A program made the position numbers and the translations under genes. Under the pieces are notes generated by a model that was given only the letters and a program-made list of their open reading frames with translations, did no database searches and was not told the origin of the DNA. From Leucobacter sp. wl10 (lineage in GTDB: Bacteria; Actinomycetota; Actinomycetes; Actinomycetales; Microbacteriaceae), in assembly GCF_003569785.1 (NCBI RefSeq), contig NZ_KZ983995.1, positions 90,523 through 154,522 on the forward strand: a stretch of 64,000 bases of DNA, given 5' to 3'. Position 1 is the first letter of the stretch; the number at the start of each line of letters is the position of its first letter. Below are positions 53,380 to 61,743 of the stretch, in pieces.

Positions 53380-53500
53380 CCTCTCAGGGTACTGCGCGGA
53401 TCCGCCGCTCGAGGGAGTCTCGGCTGGTTGATCGAGCGCAGCGAACGACGGCCCGGGCCGACATCGCTCGACAGCCGTTCATGCGCGGCTGCATCAAGTG

Positions 53501-53510
53501 AAATGTAAGT
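53501..53510 (+). promoter_or_regulatory. AAATGTAAGT motif before the GntR gene
   Basis: This motif recurs as AAATGTAACT (54351-54360) and, more loosely, AAATGTCAAT (54374-54383) before the decarboxylase-like operon. It occurs in the only two upstream regions that an autoregulated GntR protein here would need to bind. Confidence 0.4.
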
Positions 53511-53563
53511 CTTCGTTCAGCTGTTAGCCTGTCACCACGAGACTGATTCAGAGGGGGCTTCGG

Positions 53564-54277
53564 GTGCTAGCGAAGAATTCTGCGCAGGAGCGGGAGGAGC
53601 CGAGCCTCAGTGGTCGCGCTTATCAAGAGATCTGGCAGCGAATCGTCCATCTCGATTACAAGCCGCTTGAGGTGCTCAACGAAAAGCAATTGAGCATCGA
53701 GCTCGGCGTAGGGTTGTCTCCGGTGCGCCAAGCCCTGCGTCGGCTCGAGTACGACGGTCTGGTCATGATCCTGCCACGTCGCGGCACGCTGGCTACCGAG
53801 ATCAGCTTGAACGCCATCCAGTGGGAACTGGAGATCCGGGTCGAGTTGGAGGGCCTTGCGGCTCGTCTTGCCGCTGCCCGCGGCACGCCAGAGGAACAAC
53901 AGCAGGTGTCGCAACTCGTCGACCTCATGGAGGAAGTGTCTTCGCAAGGAGACGAGTTGCCGACCCACATGCGTTTCACTGAGTTCGACAATCAGTTGCA
54001 TCGCATGATTTACCAGCAGACGCGCAATCCGAGTCTGGCGCTTGACCTCGAACGTCACTTTGCGCACGCTCTGAGGATCTGGTTCTACTGCCATCGGCTG
54101 CAGCCGAGTGGGCACGGCGGGTTCTCCCTCGCGGAGTATGACACTCGGCGATACCGCGAACTCGTGCACGCGCTTGAGGATCGAGACGGGGAACGCGCCG
54201 AGGAACTGATGCGTCGTCATGTGCAGCAAGACACGGAGGATGCGCTGGCGATGATGCGCAGGCTTGGCTCCCCCTGA
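53564..54277 (+). CDS. GntR family regulator, FCD subfamily
   Basis: 237 residues from GTG 53564 (GAGGGGG upstream). The winged helix-turn-helix (SGRAYQEIWQRIVHLDYKPL then ELGVGLSPVRQALRRLEYDG) is followed by an all-helical FCD effector domain with its metal/ligand residues in the ~90-225 span. FCD regulators bind small organic acids. The gene and its leader have lower GC than the chromosome average. It precedes, on the same strand, the three decarboxylase-like genes and importer, which it most likely controls. Confidence 0.92.
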   Translation: MLAKNSAQEREEPSLSGRAYQEIWQRIVHLDYKPLEVLNEKQLSIELGVGLSPVRQALRRLEYDGLVMILPRRGTLATEISLNAIQWELEIRVELEGLAARLAAARGTPEEQQQVSQLVDLMEEVSSQGDELPTHMRFTEFDNQLHRMIYQQTRNPSLALDLERHFAHALRIWFYCHRLQPSGHGGFSLAEYDTRRYRELVHALEDRDGERAEELMRRHVQQDTEDALAMMRRLGSP

Positions 54278-54350
54278 TAGGTGCGTGGGAGAGGCCTCGT
54301 GGATCCGCCGTCGCCGAATCTGCGGTCGAAAAGACGCAGATCACTTGCAA

Positions 54351-54383
54351 AAATGTAACTATTTACTTAACTGAAATGTCAAT
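54351..54383 (+). promoter_or_regulatory. AT-rich promoter/operator region of the decarboxylase-like operon
   Basis: The ~55 bp from 54345 to 54400 are very AT-rich and contain two copies of the AAATGTAA-type motif seen before the GntR gene (54351-54360 and 54374-54383). A TTGCAA at 54345 and TTGTTAC/TGTTACT near 54385 are possible promoter boxes, but none is near consensus. Confidence 0.4.
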
Positions 54384-54428
54384 GTGTTACTCTGGCGTCG
54401 TACATATTGCGACCGAAGGGGCTCACGA

Positions 54429-55190
54429 GTGGCAGAGCAGTTCGAACCCGCGAGGTTCTTCAGGTTCTTAGGGTTCGACTCGGGAGACCAGCAATACAGC
54501 TGTCCCGACCTCAAGACGCTCAACGTCTACTGCCGTGGAGACGAAGCCCAGCTTGAACGCCTGATCTCGCACACCCCGCTCCATCTCGAGGGCGACATCT
54601 TCGTGGTCACGGTCGCCGATTTCGAGAACTGCACCATGACTCGGGGGCGGTATTTCGACAGCGGGATCATCATCCCCGTCTCATATGGGGAGGAGAAGGG
54701 CGGCACATACTTCTTCGAGTTTGAGGACGAGCACTGGAGCACGGCGACGGGGCGCGAGCTCTGGGGGTATCCGAAGCGGTACGCGAAGATCTCGCTTGAG
54801 CAGGACGAGACGGGAGCGCGGGGGAGAACCTGGCACTACGAGACAGCGCTGCTTGATGGCTCCGTGGAGTTCGACGATGCCGTGACGAACGAGGCCTGGT
54901 CGCATCTCGCTTTCGCCCCGAACATCCAGGTGCGAGCCGTTCCGGAGTTCGACGGGGATTCCTACTCGCACTTCGACGTGATCAAGCGCAACACCGTCGC
55001 TAACTTCGTCACCAAGGAGCGCCGCTACGGTCACGGCTCGGTGAGCCTCGGCCCCGTCGATATCGGATCGGGCGTGCTTGATGGGCGACCGCTCGAGGTG
55101 GTCGAGGTGCTCGGCGCCGAGTACACCGTCGGAGATTTCGCTTCGACCGCTGAGAACGGAACCCCGGTGACCCTCGGGTCGCTGGTGTGA
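54429..55190 (+). CDS. acetoacetate decarboxylase-like protein, paralogue 1
   Basis: 253 residues from GTG 54429. It has the ADC-superfamily fold pattern: YFDSGIIIPV, GGTYFFEFEDE, GRELWGYPKR with Schiff-base lysine K116, and C-terminal LEVVEVLGAEYTVGDF. Thirty-nine residues before K116 is D77, at the spacing of Glu76 to Lys115 in the clostridial enzyme. I find no match to that enzyme's Arg29 or Glu61. So Schiff-base chemistry (decarboxylation, aldol or dehydration) is likely but acetoacetate is not the obvious substrate. Cytosolic; 14 bp before paralogue 2. Confidence 0.88.
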   Translation: MAEQFEPARFFRFLGFDSGDQQYSCPDLKTLNVYCRGDEAQLERLISHTPLHLEGDIFVVTVADFENCTMTRGRYFDSGIIIPVSYGEEKGGTYFFEFEDEHWSTATGRELWGYPKRYAKISLEQDETGARGRTWHYETALLDGSVEFDDAVTNEAWSHLAFAPNIQVRAVPEFDGDSYSHFDVIKRNTVANFVTKERRYGHGSVSLGPVDIGSGVLDGRPLEVVEVLGAEYTVGDFASTAENGTPVTLGSLV

Positions 55191-55204
55191 GAGAGAAGGG
55201 CGAC

Positions 55205-55948
55205 ATGGCGTACCGCATCGAGTCATTCAAGCGGTTCACGGGATCGATGCCCGGAAACAGCACGTACGAGGTGCGGGATCTCCGCCAGTTGTGGGTGTTC
55301 TGCCGCGGCGACCGGGACCAGCTCGCGCGCCTTGCGAGCTACACCCCCTTCGAACCGCGGAGCGACGTGTTCGTGCTTGGCGTGGCGGATTTCTCGAGCG
55401 GTCCCGGTTGGTTCGATGCGAGTCTCGTGCTCCCCGTCACCTTCCGAGGCGAGGTCGGTGGAAGTTACTTCTTCGAATACGAGGATCAGCACGACTCCGT
55501 CGCGATGGGCAGAGAGGCCTGGGGATATCCGAAGGCGCTTGCGCGAGTTGAATGGCAGGAGGATGCGCACGGCATCTCCACCCGGGTCTACGACTACGAC
55601 ACCGATGTCTTCTCCATCGAGGTCGATTTCGATAGCACCGTCGACGACAGCGCCTGGCGGCACCTCGCGATCTATCCGCAGTACCAGGTTCGCGCAGTTC
55701 CGCAGCAGGCGGGATCCTCATTCGACAGTCTCGACGTGCTCAGCCGGGATCCGTCGCGCGATTGGGTCGCTAAAGATCGACTGCTGGGCCGAGCAGAGGT
55801 GAAGATCGGGCGGCTTGACCTCACGAATGGGATCCTCGACGGCGAGCGCCTTGAAGTAGTAGAGGTGCTCGGAGCCGAGCTGTGCATCGGCGATTACTAC
55901 TCAACCGCTGAGAACGGAGTGCCGCGAAAGATCGCGAGCCTCCTCTGA
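55205..55948 (+). CDS. acetoacetate decarboxylase-like protein, paralogue 2
   Basis: 247 residues from ATG 55205 (GAAGGG upstream). Clear sibling of paralogue 1: LWVFCRGDRDQLARLASYTP, GGSYFFEYEDQ, GREAWGYPKA with lysine K110, aspartate D71 at the same 39-residue distance, and LEVVEVLGAELCIGDY. It diverges most of the three in the middle (VYDYDTDVFSIEVDFDSTVD). The residue after the catalytic lysine is Ala instead of Lys/Arg, which may alter the lysine's pKa. It may be a partner subunit or have its own substrate. Confidence 0.88.
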   Translation: MAYRIESFKRFTGSMPGNSTYEVRDLRQLWVFCRGDRDQLARLASYTPFEPRSDVFVLGVADFSSGPGWFDASLVLPVTFRGEVGGSYFFEYEDQHDSVAMGREAWGYPKALARVEWQEDAHGISTRVYDYDTDVFSIEVDFDSTVDDSAWRHLAIYPQYQVRAVPQQAGSSFDSLDVLSRDPSRDWVAKDRLLGRAEVKIGRLDLTNGILDGERLEVVEVLGAELCIGDYYSTAENGVPRKIASLL

Positions 55949-56003
55949 GCCACGCGCCAACCAGTTATCACCACTACGACAGCACGGAAACGGATGCACC
56001 CAG

Positions 56004-56762
56004 ATGAAGCAGAATTACGATCCGACCTCCTTCTTCGACTTCCTAGATTTCGGCCCCGTCAAGACCTACGCTTGTGATGGACTGCGCACGCTGGCGGTGT
56101 ACTGTCGGGGCAACTGCGAGCAGATGGAGAAGCTGCTCGAGCCCACGCCTTTCACACTCGCAGACGACCGCTTCGTTGTCTCGGTCGCCGATTTCGCCAA
56201 TATTCGCGCCCTCACCGGGCGCCCGAGCTATCCGTACTTCGATGCGGCGATTGTGCTCCCCGTCGAGATCAACGGGGAACGGGGCGGCAACTACTACTTC
56301 GAGTGGGAGGACAGTCACGTGAGCGTGGCTTCCGGTCGCGAATTGTGGGGATATCCCAAACGCTTCGCGAAGATCGCGCTTAACGAGATCGAAGGCGGCC
56401 TGCACGCGAAGACCTGGGACTACGAGAAGCCGGTCTTCGATATCGATTTCACCTTCGATGACTCGGTTACCGGCGAGAACTGGAACGATGTCGCGATGGC
56501 ACCGCACTTCCAGGTGCGCGCGGTGCCCGAGGTCGATGGGCCTGGCTTCGAGTCCTTCAAGGTGATCAGCCGGGACGCAGGTCAGGATTTCGAGCTGCTC
56601 TCGAAGCACCGCGGTCGGGCGACGGTCGAGTTCGGTCCAGAGATTCAGGTCGCCGACGAGCCCTTCGAGATCGTCGAGGTTCTCGGCGCGGAGTACACCG
56701 TCGGCAATTACGTCTCGAGCCAGGAGAACGGCATCCCTCGGATTGTCGCCTCGTTCGTCTGA
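56004..56762 (+). CDS. acetoacetate decarboxylase-like protein, paralogue 3
   Basis: 252 residues from ATG 56004. Features match the others: LAVYCRGNCEQMEKLLEPTP, PYFDAAIVLPVEING, GRELWGYPKR with K119, and D80 39 residues before it, ending FEIVEVLGAEYTVGNYVSS. Closer to paralogue 1 around the active site. A 55-bp spacer separates it from paralogue 2 and 58 bp separate it from the binding-protein gene. No signal peptide, so it acts in the cytosol on an imported compound. Confidence 0.88.
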   Translation: MKQNYDPTSFFDFLDFGPVKTYACDGLRTLAVYCRGNCEQMEKLLEPTPFTLADDRFVVSVADFANIRALTGRPSYPYFDAAIVLPVEINGERGGNYYFEWEDSHVSVASGRELWGYPKRFAKIALNEIEGGLHAKTWDYEKPVFDIDFTFDDSVTGENWNDVAMAPHFQVRAVPEVDGPGFESFKVISRDAGQDFELLSKHRGRATVEFGPEIQVADEPFEIVEVLGAEYTVGNYVSSQENGIPRIVASFV

Positions 56763-56820
56763 CCTGTTGGAGCGCATCCGCGCTTCAACTACACAAGAAA
56801 TATGAGATGGAGTATCGACG

Positions 56821-57711
56821 ATGATGCGATCGAAGAAGAAAGCTCTGAGCGCGATGGGCGCGCTTGGAATTGTATCGCTGGTGCTTTCGGGCTGCTCGGC
56901 CGGAGGCCGCGGCGACACCGGTTCTGGCACCGAAGCGAAACCGTTTGGTGAGTGCGACATCAGTGACAAGAAGGGCACTTATGAGCTCGACACCGTTACG
57001 GATGGCGTACTCACCATCGCGGTGCCTTGGCCCTCGCCGAGCGGCTATCCAGGGGAGTCTCCTGAAGAGGTCGAGGGCGGCTACCTTTACTGTCTGACGG
57101 CCGAGATCGCAAACCGAGCAGGTCTCAATGATGTGGTGATCGAGACGACCAGCTTCGAGGCGCTGATCACCGCTCGTACGCAGAACTACGACATGTCGCT
57201 CTGGGACGTCATCGTCACGCCCGAGCGTGAGAAGGTCGTCGATTTCTCCTCGCCGTACATGAACATCCAGACCGGTGTCGCTGTGCGGGAAAAGGACAAG
57301 GATATGACGATCGAGGACATGCCGAATGCTCGTCTCGGCTTCTTGGCCGGGTCAAAGGCCGAGGAACTCGTCGCCGAGCGGTTCCCCGATGCCGAAACCC
57401 TCACCTTCCAGGGCAATGACGACATGTTTGCAGCGCTTATGGCGAATCAGGTGGACATGATTATGAACGACACCATCACCCTCATGCCGTTGGCATACAA
57501 CTCGGGCGGAAAGGCGGCTGTGATCGGCCAGTTCCGCACCGATAGCCCGCTCGCCGCCGTGCTACCCAAGGGCTCGCCCAACACCGCTCCGACAAGCGAG
57601 ATCATCGATGAGATGCGCGAAGACGGCACCATCGACGAGATCCTGACCAAGTGGCTGTACGAGGGTTACGGCGGCAATCCGGACGATATCCCCTTCTGGG
57701 ATGAGCAGTGA
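56821..57711 (+). CDS. ABC importer substrate-binding lipoprotein (decarboxylase-like operon)
   Basis: 296 residues. Signal peptide with lipobox LSGC (Cys25). Family 3 binding protein: GVLTIAVPWPSPSGYPG, YCLTAEIANRAGLNDVVIET, SFEALITARTQNYDMSLWDV, VTPEREKVVDFSSPYM. Compared with amino-acid binders, the usual FDP-x-G motif and the basic residue in the hinge are changed, which may mean an unusual ligand. The ligand is presumably what the three cytosolic paralogues process. Its stop overlaps the permease start. Confidence 0.92.
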   Translation: MMRSKKKALSAMGALGIVSLVLSGCSAGGRGDTGSGTEAKPFGECDISDKKGTYELDTVTDGVLTIAVPWPSPSGYPGESPEEVEGGYLYCLTAEIANRAGLNDVVIETTSFEALITARTQNYDMSLWDVIVTPEREKVVDFSSPYMNIQTGVAVREKDKDMTIEDMPNARLGFLAGSKAEELVAERFPDAETLTFQGNDDMFAALMANQVDMIMNDTITLMPLAYNSGGKAAVIGQFRTDSPLAAVLPKGSPNTAPTSEIIDEMREDGTIDEILTKWLYEGYGGNPDDIPFWDEQ

Positions 57712-58835
57712 TGACTTCGACTGGTAAGACGCGGGATCCGTTCTCGGCTCCCGGGGCGGTGACCGGCGACACGGGACTCTTCGAGTTCACGCCGGCACCG
57801 CCGCTGAAGACCTCAGCCCGCCTCGCGGGGGTGGTGGTCATGGCGATCGCCATGGTGTTTGTTGCGACGGCGGCCTGGGCCGCCGTCGCGGCGACCGAAG
57901 TCGAGTGGGTCAAGTGGATGTTCACCGCTGCGGCGGTCCTCGGACTGGCCTCGGTCGTCCTACCCGGCGTCAGAGCTTTCGGAGAGCACCGGACCATGCG
58001 CCGCTCGTGGCAGGCGGGGGAGTACACTGCGTCTCGCCGGGCCTCGGCGAACAGTCGGACGCTCTCGCTCAAGGCGATCGGCCTAGGGGGCTTCTCGCTG
58101 GTCGTCGTCACCCTGGTGCTCTTCATCACGGTGAACAACGGCGCGGTGCGCGAGACGTTCTTCGACTTCGGGATCATCGTGCAGAGCTTCCAGCGCGTGC
58201 TGATGGCCTTCGGCATCAACGTGCTGATCGCGGTCGCGGCAGAGGCGCTGTCGCTGCTGTTCGGCCTCGGGCTGGCGCTGATCAGGCAGATGAAGGGCCC
58301 GGGCACCGGCCCGCTGCGCGCCCTCGCGATCACCTATATCGACATCTTCCGCGGCCTCCCCGGCATCATCGTCATCTATCTCGTCTGCTTCGGCCTGCCG
58401 CTCACGGGCATCCCCGTGATCTCGGAGCAGAGCCTGCTGACCTATGCGATCATCGCGCTGACGCTGACCTACAGCGCCTACTGCGCCGAGCAGTTCCGCT
58501 CGGGCATCGAGGCCGTGCACCGCAGCCAGATGGCGGCGGCGCTCTCCCTGGGACTCTCCTCGGGTGCGGCAACCCGCAAGGTCGTGCTGCCGCAGGTGGC
58601 GCGCACCATCGCGGCGCCCATGCTCAGCAACTTCATCGGCCTGCAGAAGGACACCGCTCTCGTTTACGTGGTGGGCATCATGGAGGCGTTCACCCAGGCG
58701 AAGACCTTCTCGGTCACCTACTACAACCTGTCGTCGGTGACGGTGGTGTGCCTGCTCTTCATCCTCATCACGATCCCGCAGACCCGGCTCGTCGACTACA
58801 TCCTCGCGAAGCAGGACCGAAAGGCCAGGGGGTAA
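57711..58835 (+). CDS. ABC importer permease with N-terminal extension
   Basis: 374 residues; ATG 57711 (GTG 57708 is also possible). Residues ~1-140 form an extra region with three hydrophobic segments, while the HisMQ-type core starts near residue 150 (FGINVLIAVAAEALSLLFGL) and holds the EAA loop AAALSLGLSSGAATRKVVLPQ. Permeases of this family are usually 210-240 residues, so the extension is notable. Only one permease gene is present, suggesting a homodimer channel, unlike the heterodimer at 20.5-21.8 kb. Confidence 0.9.
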   Translation: MTSTGKTRDPFSAPGAVTGDTGLFEFTPAPPLKTSARLAGVVVMAIAMVFVATAAWAAVAATEVEWVKWMFTAAAVLGLASVVLPGVRAFGEHRTMRRSWQAGEYTASRRASANSRTLSLKAIGLGGFSLVVVTLVLFITVNNGAVRETFFDFGIIVQSFQRVLMAFGINVLIAVAAEALSLLFGLGLALIRQMKGPGTGPLRALAITYIDIFRGLPGIIVIYLVCFGLPLTGIPVISEQSLLTYAIIALTLTYSAYCAEQFRSGIEAVHRSQMAAALSLGLSSGAATRKVVLPQVARTIAAPMLSNFIGLQKDTALVYVVGIMEAFTQAKTFSVTYYNLSSVTVVCLLFILITIPQTRLVDYILAKQDRKARG

Positions 58836-58837
58836 CC

Positions 58838-59593
58838 ATGAGCAGTGAAGCGTTCATCGAGTACCGCGACGTCTCCAAAGCCTACGGCGAGACCCGCGTG
58901 CTCAACGACATCAACCTCTCGGTCAAGAAGCACGAGGTGATCTGCCTCATCGGCGCCTCCGGCTCGGGCAAGTCGACCCTGCTTCGCGTGACGAACGGTC
59001 TCGAGGAGATCGCCGAGGGCGAGGTCGCGATCGAGGGCGATGTCGTCTCCGGCCCCGGCGTGGACTTGGTGCAGCTGCGGCGCAAGATCGGCATGGTCTT
59101 TCAGAGCTACAACCTTTTCCCGCACATGTCGGTGCTGAAGAACTGCATTCTCACCCCGGTCGAGACCGGCCTCATGAGCCGGGCCGAGGCCACCGATGCG
59201 GCGCAGCAGATGCTGGAGCGGATCGGCCTGGGCGACAAGGGCGACTCGTATCCGGATCGGCTCTCGGGCGGACAGCAGCAGCGCGTCGCTATCGCGCGCA
59301 GCCTGCTCATGCGACCGAAGGCGCTGCTGCTCGATGAGATCACAGCAGCGCTGGATCCCGAGCTCGTGATGGAGGTGCTCGATCTCGTGCGGGAGCTCGC
59401 TGAGACCGGCATGACGCTGATCCTCGCGACTCATGAGATGAGCTTTGCGCGGGAAGTGTCGGATCGCATCTGCTTTCTGCACCAGTCTCGTCTGCTTGAG
59501 GTAGGCCCGCCGGAGCAGATCTTCGATCAGCCGCAGGAGAAGGCCACGCGCCAGTTTCTGCGGCGGGTGAACGAGGCCGGTCGCATGCGCTGA
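58838..59593 (+). CDS. ABC importer ATP-binding protein (decarboxylase-like operon)
   Basis: 251-residue GlnQ-type ATPase. Walker A GASGSGKSTLL, Q-loop IGMVFQSYNLFPHM, signature LSGGQQQRVAIARSL, Walker B ALLLDEITAALDPE (Ile in place of the usual Pro after DE), H-loop ATHEMSFA. It begins 2 bp after the permease stop and ends the operon. A weak hairpin (59614-59630) follows. Confidence 0.94.
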   Translation: MSSEAFIEYRDVSKAYGETRVLNDINLSVKKHEVICLIGASGSGKSTLLRVTNGLEEIAEGEVAIEGDVVSGPGVDLVQLRRKIGMVFQSYNLFPHMSVLKNCILTPVETGLMSRAEATDAAQQMLERIGLGDKGDSYPDRLSGGQQQRVAIARSLLMRPKALLLDEITAALDPELVMEVLDLVRELAETGMTLILATHEMSFAREVSDRICFLHQSRLLEVGPPEQIFDQPQEKATRQFLRRVNEAGRMR

Positions 59594-59613
59594 GAGCTAC
59601 CCTCTGCCCTACC

Positions 59614-59630
59614 GAACGGCTCACCCGTTC
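59614..59630. terminator. small hairpin after the decarboxylase-like operon
   Basis: Arms GAACGG/CCGTTC around CTCAC, 20 bp after the ATPase stop and 8 bp before the convergent sixA stop. Six base pairs, no T-run; only a candidate. Confidence 0.35.
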
Positions 59631-59638
59631 TGCGACTC

Positions 59639-60130
59639 TCATTCCATTTCGTGCGCGGTGCCGCGCGGCGAATCAAACCACCATCTAGCGGACACTCGGC
59701 TCCCGAGTTCGCTCCAAGACTCCGCGGCCCAAGCAAACCGAGCCACTGCACAGGTCGGCATGTGCGCAATCCCATCGCCGGATAGTTGGGCCGCGAGATC
59801 GGAGATCCCGGGGTTGTGCGCCACCACCATCGCGGATGCCGCGTTCGTCCCGGCCGCCTTCGCCAGCAGCGTCGAAGCGGGCGCGGCATACAGCTCCGGA
59901 TCGAGCTCGACCTCCAGTTCCAGTTCCGCCCCGAACGCCGCGGCCGTGGTTCGCGCCCGTACGGCCGTGCTCGAAACGATCCGCTCCACCTCGGCACCCG
60001 AGCGAGCGAGCCGCTCGGCCATCAACGGAGCATCGTGTCTCCCGCGCTCATTCAGCGGCCGGTCATGGTCGGCCACGCCCGCGTCGCCCCAGTCGGACTT
60101 CGCGTGCCGCACGAGGATGAGTTCGATCAT
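59639..60130 (-). CDS. SixA-type phosphohistidine phosphatase
   Basis: 163 residues starting at ATG 60130 (MIELILVRHAKSDWGD). The histidine phosphatase RHx motif is LVRHAKSDW, with the later acid/base and second His in ASAMVVAHNPGISDLAAQLS. Short SixA-like proteins remove phosphate from phosphohistidine domains or small phosphoesters. The start overlaps the HhH gene's stop by 4 nt, so both are translated together. Confidence 0.9.
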   Translation of the reverse strand: MIELILVRHAKSDWGDAGVADHDRPLNERGRHDAPLMAERLARSGAEVERIVSSTAVRARTTAAAFGAELELEVELDPELYAAPASTLLAKAAGTNAASAMVVAHNPGISDLAAQLSGDGIAHMPTCAVARFAWAAESWSELGSRVSARWWFDSPRGTAHEME

Positions 60131-60324
60131 CGTCCGCCTCCACCGGGTTTCGCGCGGGCTTTCCCAAGGCGCTTGACCGCGGTGGGGCCGACGCCGTGCA
60201 GGTGCAGCAGCTGAGCGAGGTCGTCGGGCAGATCTTCGACAGACGCATAGCCCGCTTCGATGAGCGCCCCGGTCGCCGGGCGACCGATCCTGATTCCGTC
60301 GAATACTGGTCCGCGATCCTCCAT
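60127..60324 (-). CDS. helix-hairpin-helix protein, 65 aa
   Basis: MEDRGPVFDGIRIGRPATGA then LIEAGYASVEDLPDDL and LLHLHGVGPTAVKRLGKAR: the last part is a helix-hairpin-helix with GVGP turn, expected to bind DNA backbone without sequence preference. Small stand-alone HhH proteins of this type are common near sixA in actinobacteria; role unknown. Confidence 0.75.
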   Translation of the reverse strand: MEDRGPVFDGIRIGRPATGALIEAGYASVEDLPDDLAQLLHLHGVGPTAVKRLGKARAKPGGGGR

Positions 60325-60513
60325 GCAACGAGGATAGCCGCGGACCGGGATTCTGTCGCTCCTGCGCCGAGCCCCCGGTCATGCAGGGCGTCGTGCGCCG
60401 CGCGCACGACAAGCGACGCCGTCAGGCCCGCTTCGGACCCGTTCCGGACGATCCGTCGGGTGCACCGGACGAGCGGTCGGGCGGTGCCGTGTCGAAGCCG
60501 GGAGGCTGGAGGC

Positions 60514-61743
60514 ATGACCACGACTGCGCCCATTCCCATCGTCTCGGGTTCGACGTCCGACACCGCCGGTCCGGAGCCGGCGCCGCGCATGCGCTACGGC
60601 GCCCTCATCGCGATGATGACGATGAGCTTCCTGCTCGTCACCGCGGAGTTCCTGCCCAACGGCGTGCTGACCGAGATCGCCGATGAGCTCCGCATCACCC
60701 CGGGGCAGGCGGGGCAGCTGGTGACCGTGACCGCGCTCGTCGGGCTGTTCGTCGCGCCGACCGTCGGCCTGATGTTCCAGCGTCTGGATCGCCGCTCGTT
60801 GCTCGTCTGGCTGGCCGTGTCGGCCGCCGCGTCGAACGCCATCGTCGCGGTCGTGCCGAACCTGCCGCTGATGCTGCTGGCGCGGGTGCTGCTGGGCGCG
60901 GCTCTGTCGGGCTTCTGGGCGATGTCGATCACCGTGGCCGCGAGGATCGCCGGCCCCGCGAGGGTGGGGCGGGCCGTGGTCTTCACCACCGCGGGCACCT
61001 CCCTCGCCACGGTGGCGGGCGTACCGGTCGGGGTGATGCTCACCGAGGTGCTGGGCTGGCGCGGCGTCTTCGGCATCGCGGCGGCCGCGACCGTGCTGCT
61101 CGCCGTGGCGCTCCGCCTGCTGCTGCCGAGCGTTCCGCCGGAGGGAGCGGCACGCCTCTCCGTGCTCGTCGACACCCTCCGCCGGCCCGGGATCTCGCTG
61201 GGCATGGTCGGGCATCTGCTCGTCGTGCTGGGCCACTTCCTCGCCTACACCTACATCCGGCTCGCGCTTGAGCGGGTGCACAGCGACGGCGCGCCGATCG
61301 AAGCCGGCGTCATCGTCTTCCTGCTGGCCCTGTTCGGCGTCGGCGGCCTGATCGGCAACGTGCTGATCGGAGCGGTGGTCGACCGCGCCTACCGGCCGCT
61401 CGCGATCATCAGCCCGCTGACCATCGCGGCGACGGTGATCCTCATGATCGGCGGATCGGAGCTGCCGTGGAGCATCGGCATGGCGGCGTTCCTCTGGGGC
61501 TTCTTCTTCTCATCCTGGCTGCTCATCGTGAACACCTGGGTGGCGCACCGGATGCCGGATCGTCTCGAGGCTGGCGGCAGCCTCGTGGTGGTCGGCTTCC
61601 AGGGCGCGATCATGCTCGCCGCCGGCTTCGGCGGGATTCTCGTCGACGCCAGCAGTGTGGCGCTCGCCTACTTCTGCGGCGCGGTGATGCTGGTGCTCGG
61701 CGCCGTGCTGTTCGGGATCTCGGGGCGCGTGGGCCGGCGCTAG
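60514..61743 (+). CDS. MFS efflux transporter (AraJ/SotB-like)
   Basis: 409 residues with 12 helices; ATG 60514 follows GGAGG. The frame continues upstream through the HhH region but has no homology there. The sugar-efflux/drug pump pattern is seen in MMTMSFLLVTAEFLPNGVLT, QAGQLVTVTALVGLFVAPTV and GRAVVFTTAGTSLATVAGVP. Members export sugars, arabinose or drugs. Convergent with, and overlapping by 4 nt, an AraC-type regulator that may control it. Confidence 0.92.
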   Translation: MTTTAPIPIVSGSTSDTAGPEPAPRMRYGALIAMMTMSFLLVTAEFLPNGVLTEIADELRITPGQAGQLVTVTALVGLFVAPTVGLMFQRLDRRSLLVWLAVSAAASNAIVAVVPNLPLMLLARVLLGAALSGFWAMSITVAARIAGPARVGRAVVFTTAGTSLATVAGVPVGVMLTEVLGWRGVFGIAAAATVLLAVALRLLLPSVPPEGAARLSVLVDTLRRPGISLGMVGHLLVVLGHFLAYTYIRLALERVHSDGAPIEAGVIVFLLALFGVGGLIGNVLIGAVVDRAYRPLAIISPLTIAATVILMIGGSELPWSIGMAAFLWGFFFSSWLLIVNTWVAHRMPDRLEAGGSLVVVGFQGAIMLAAGFGGILVDASSVALAYFCGAVMLVLGAVLFGISGRVGRR

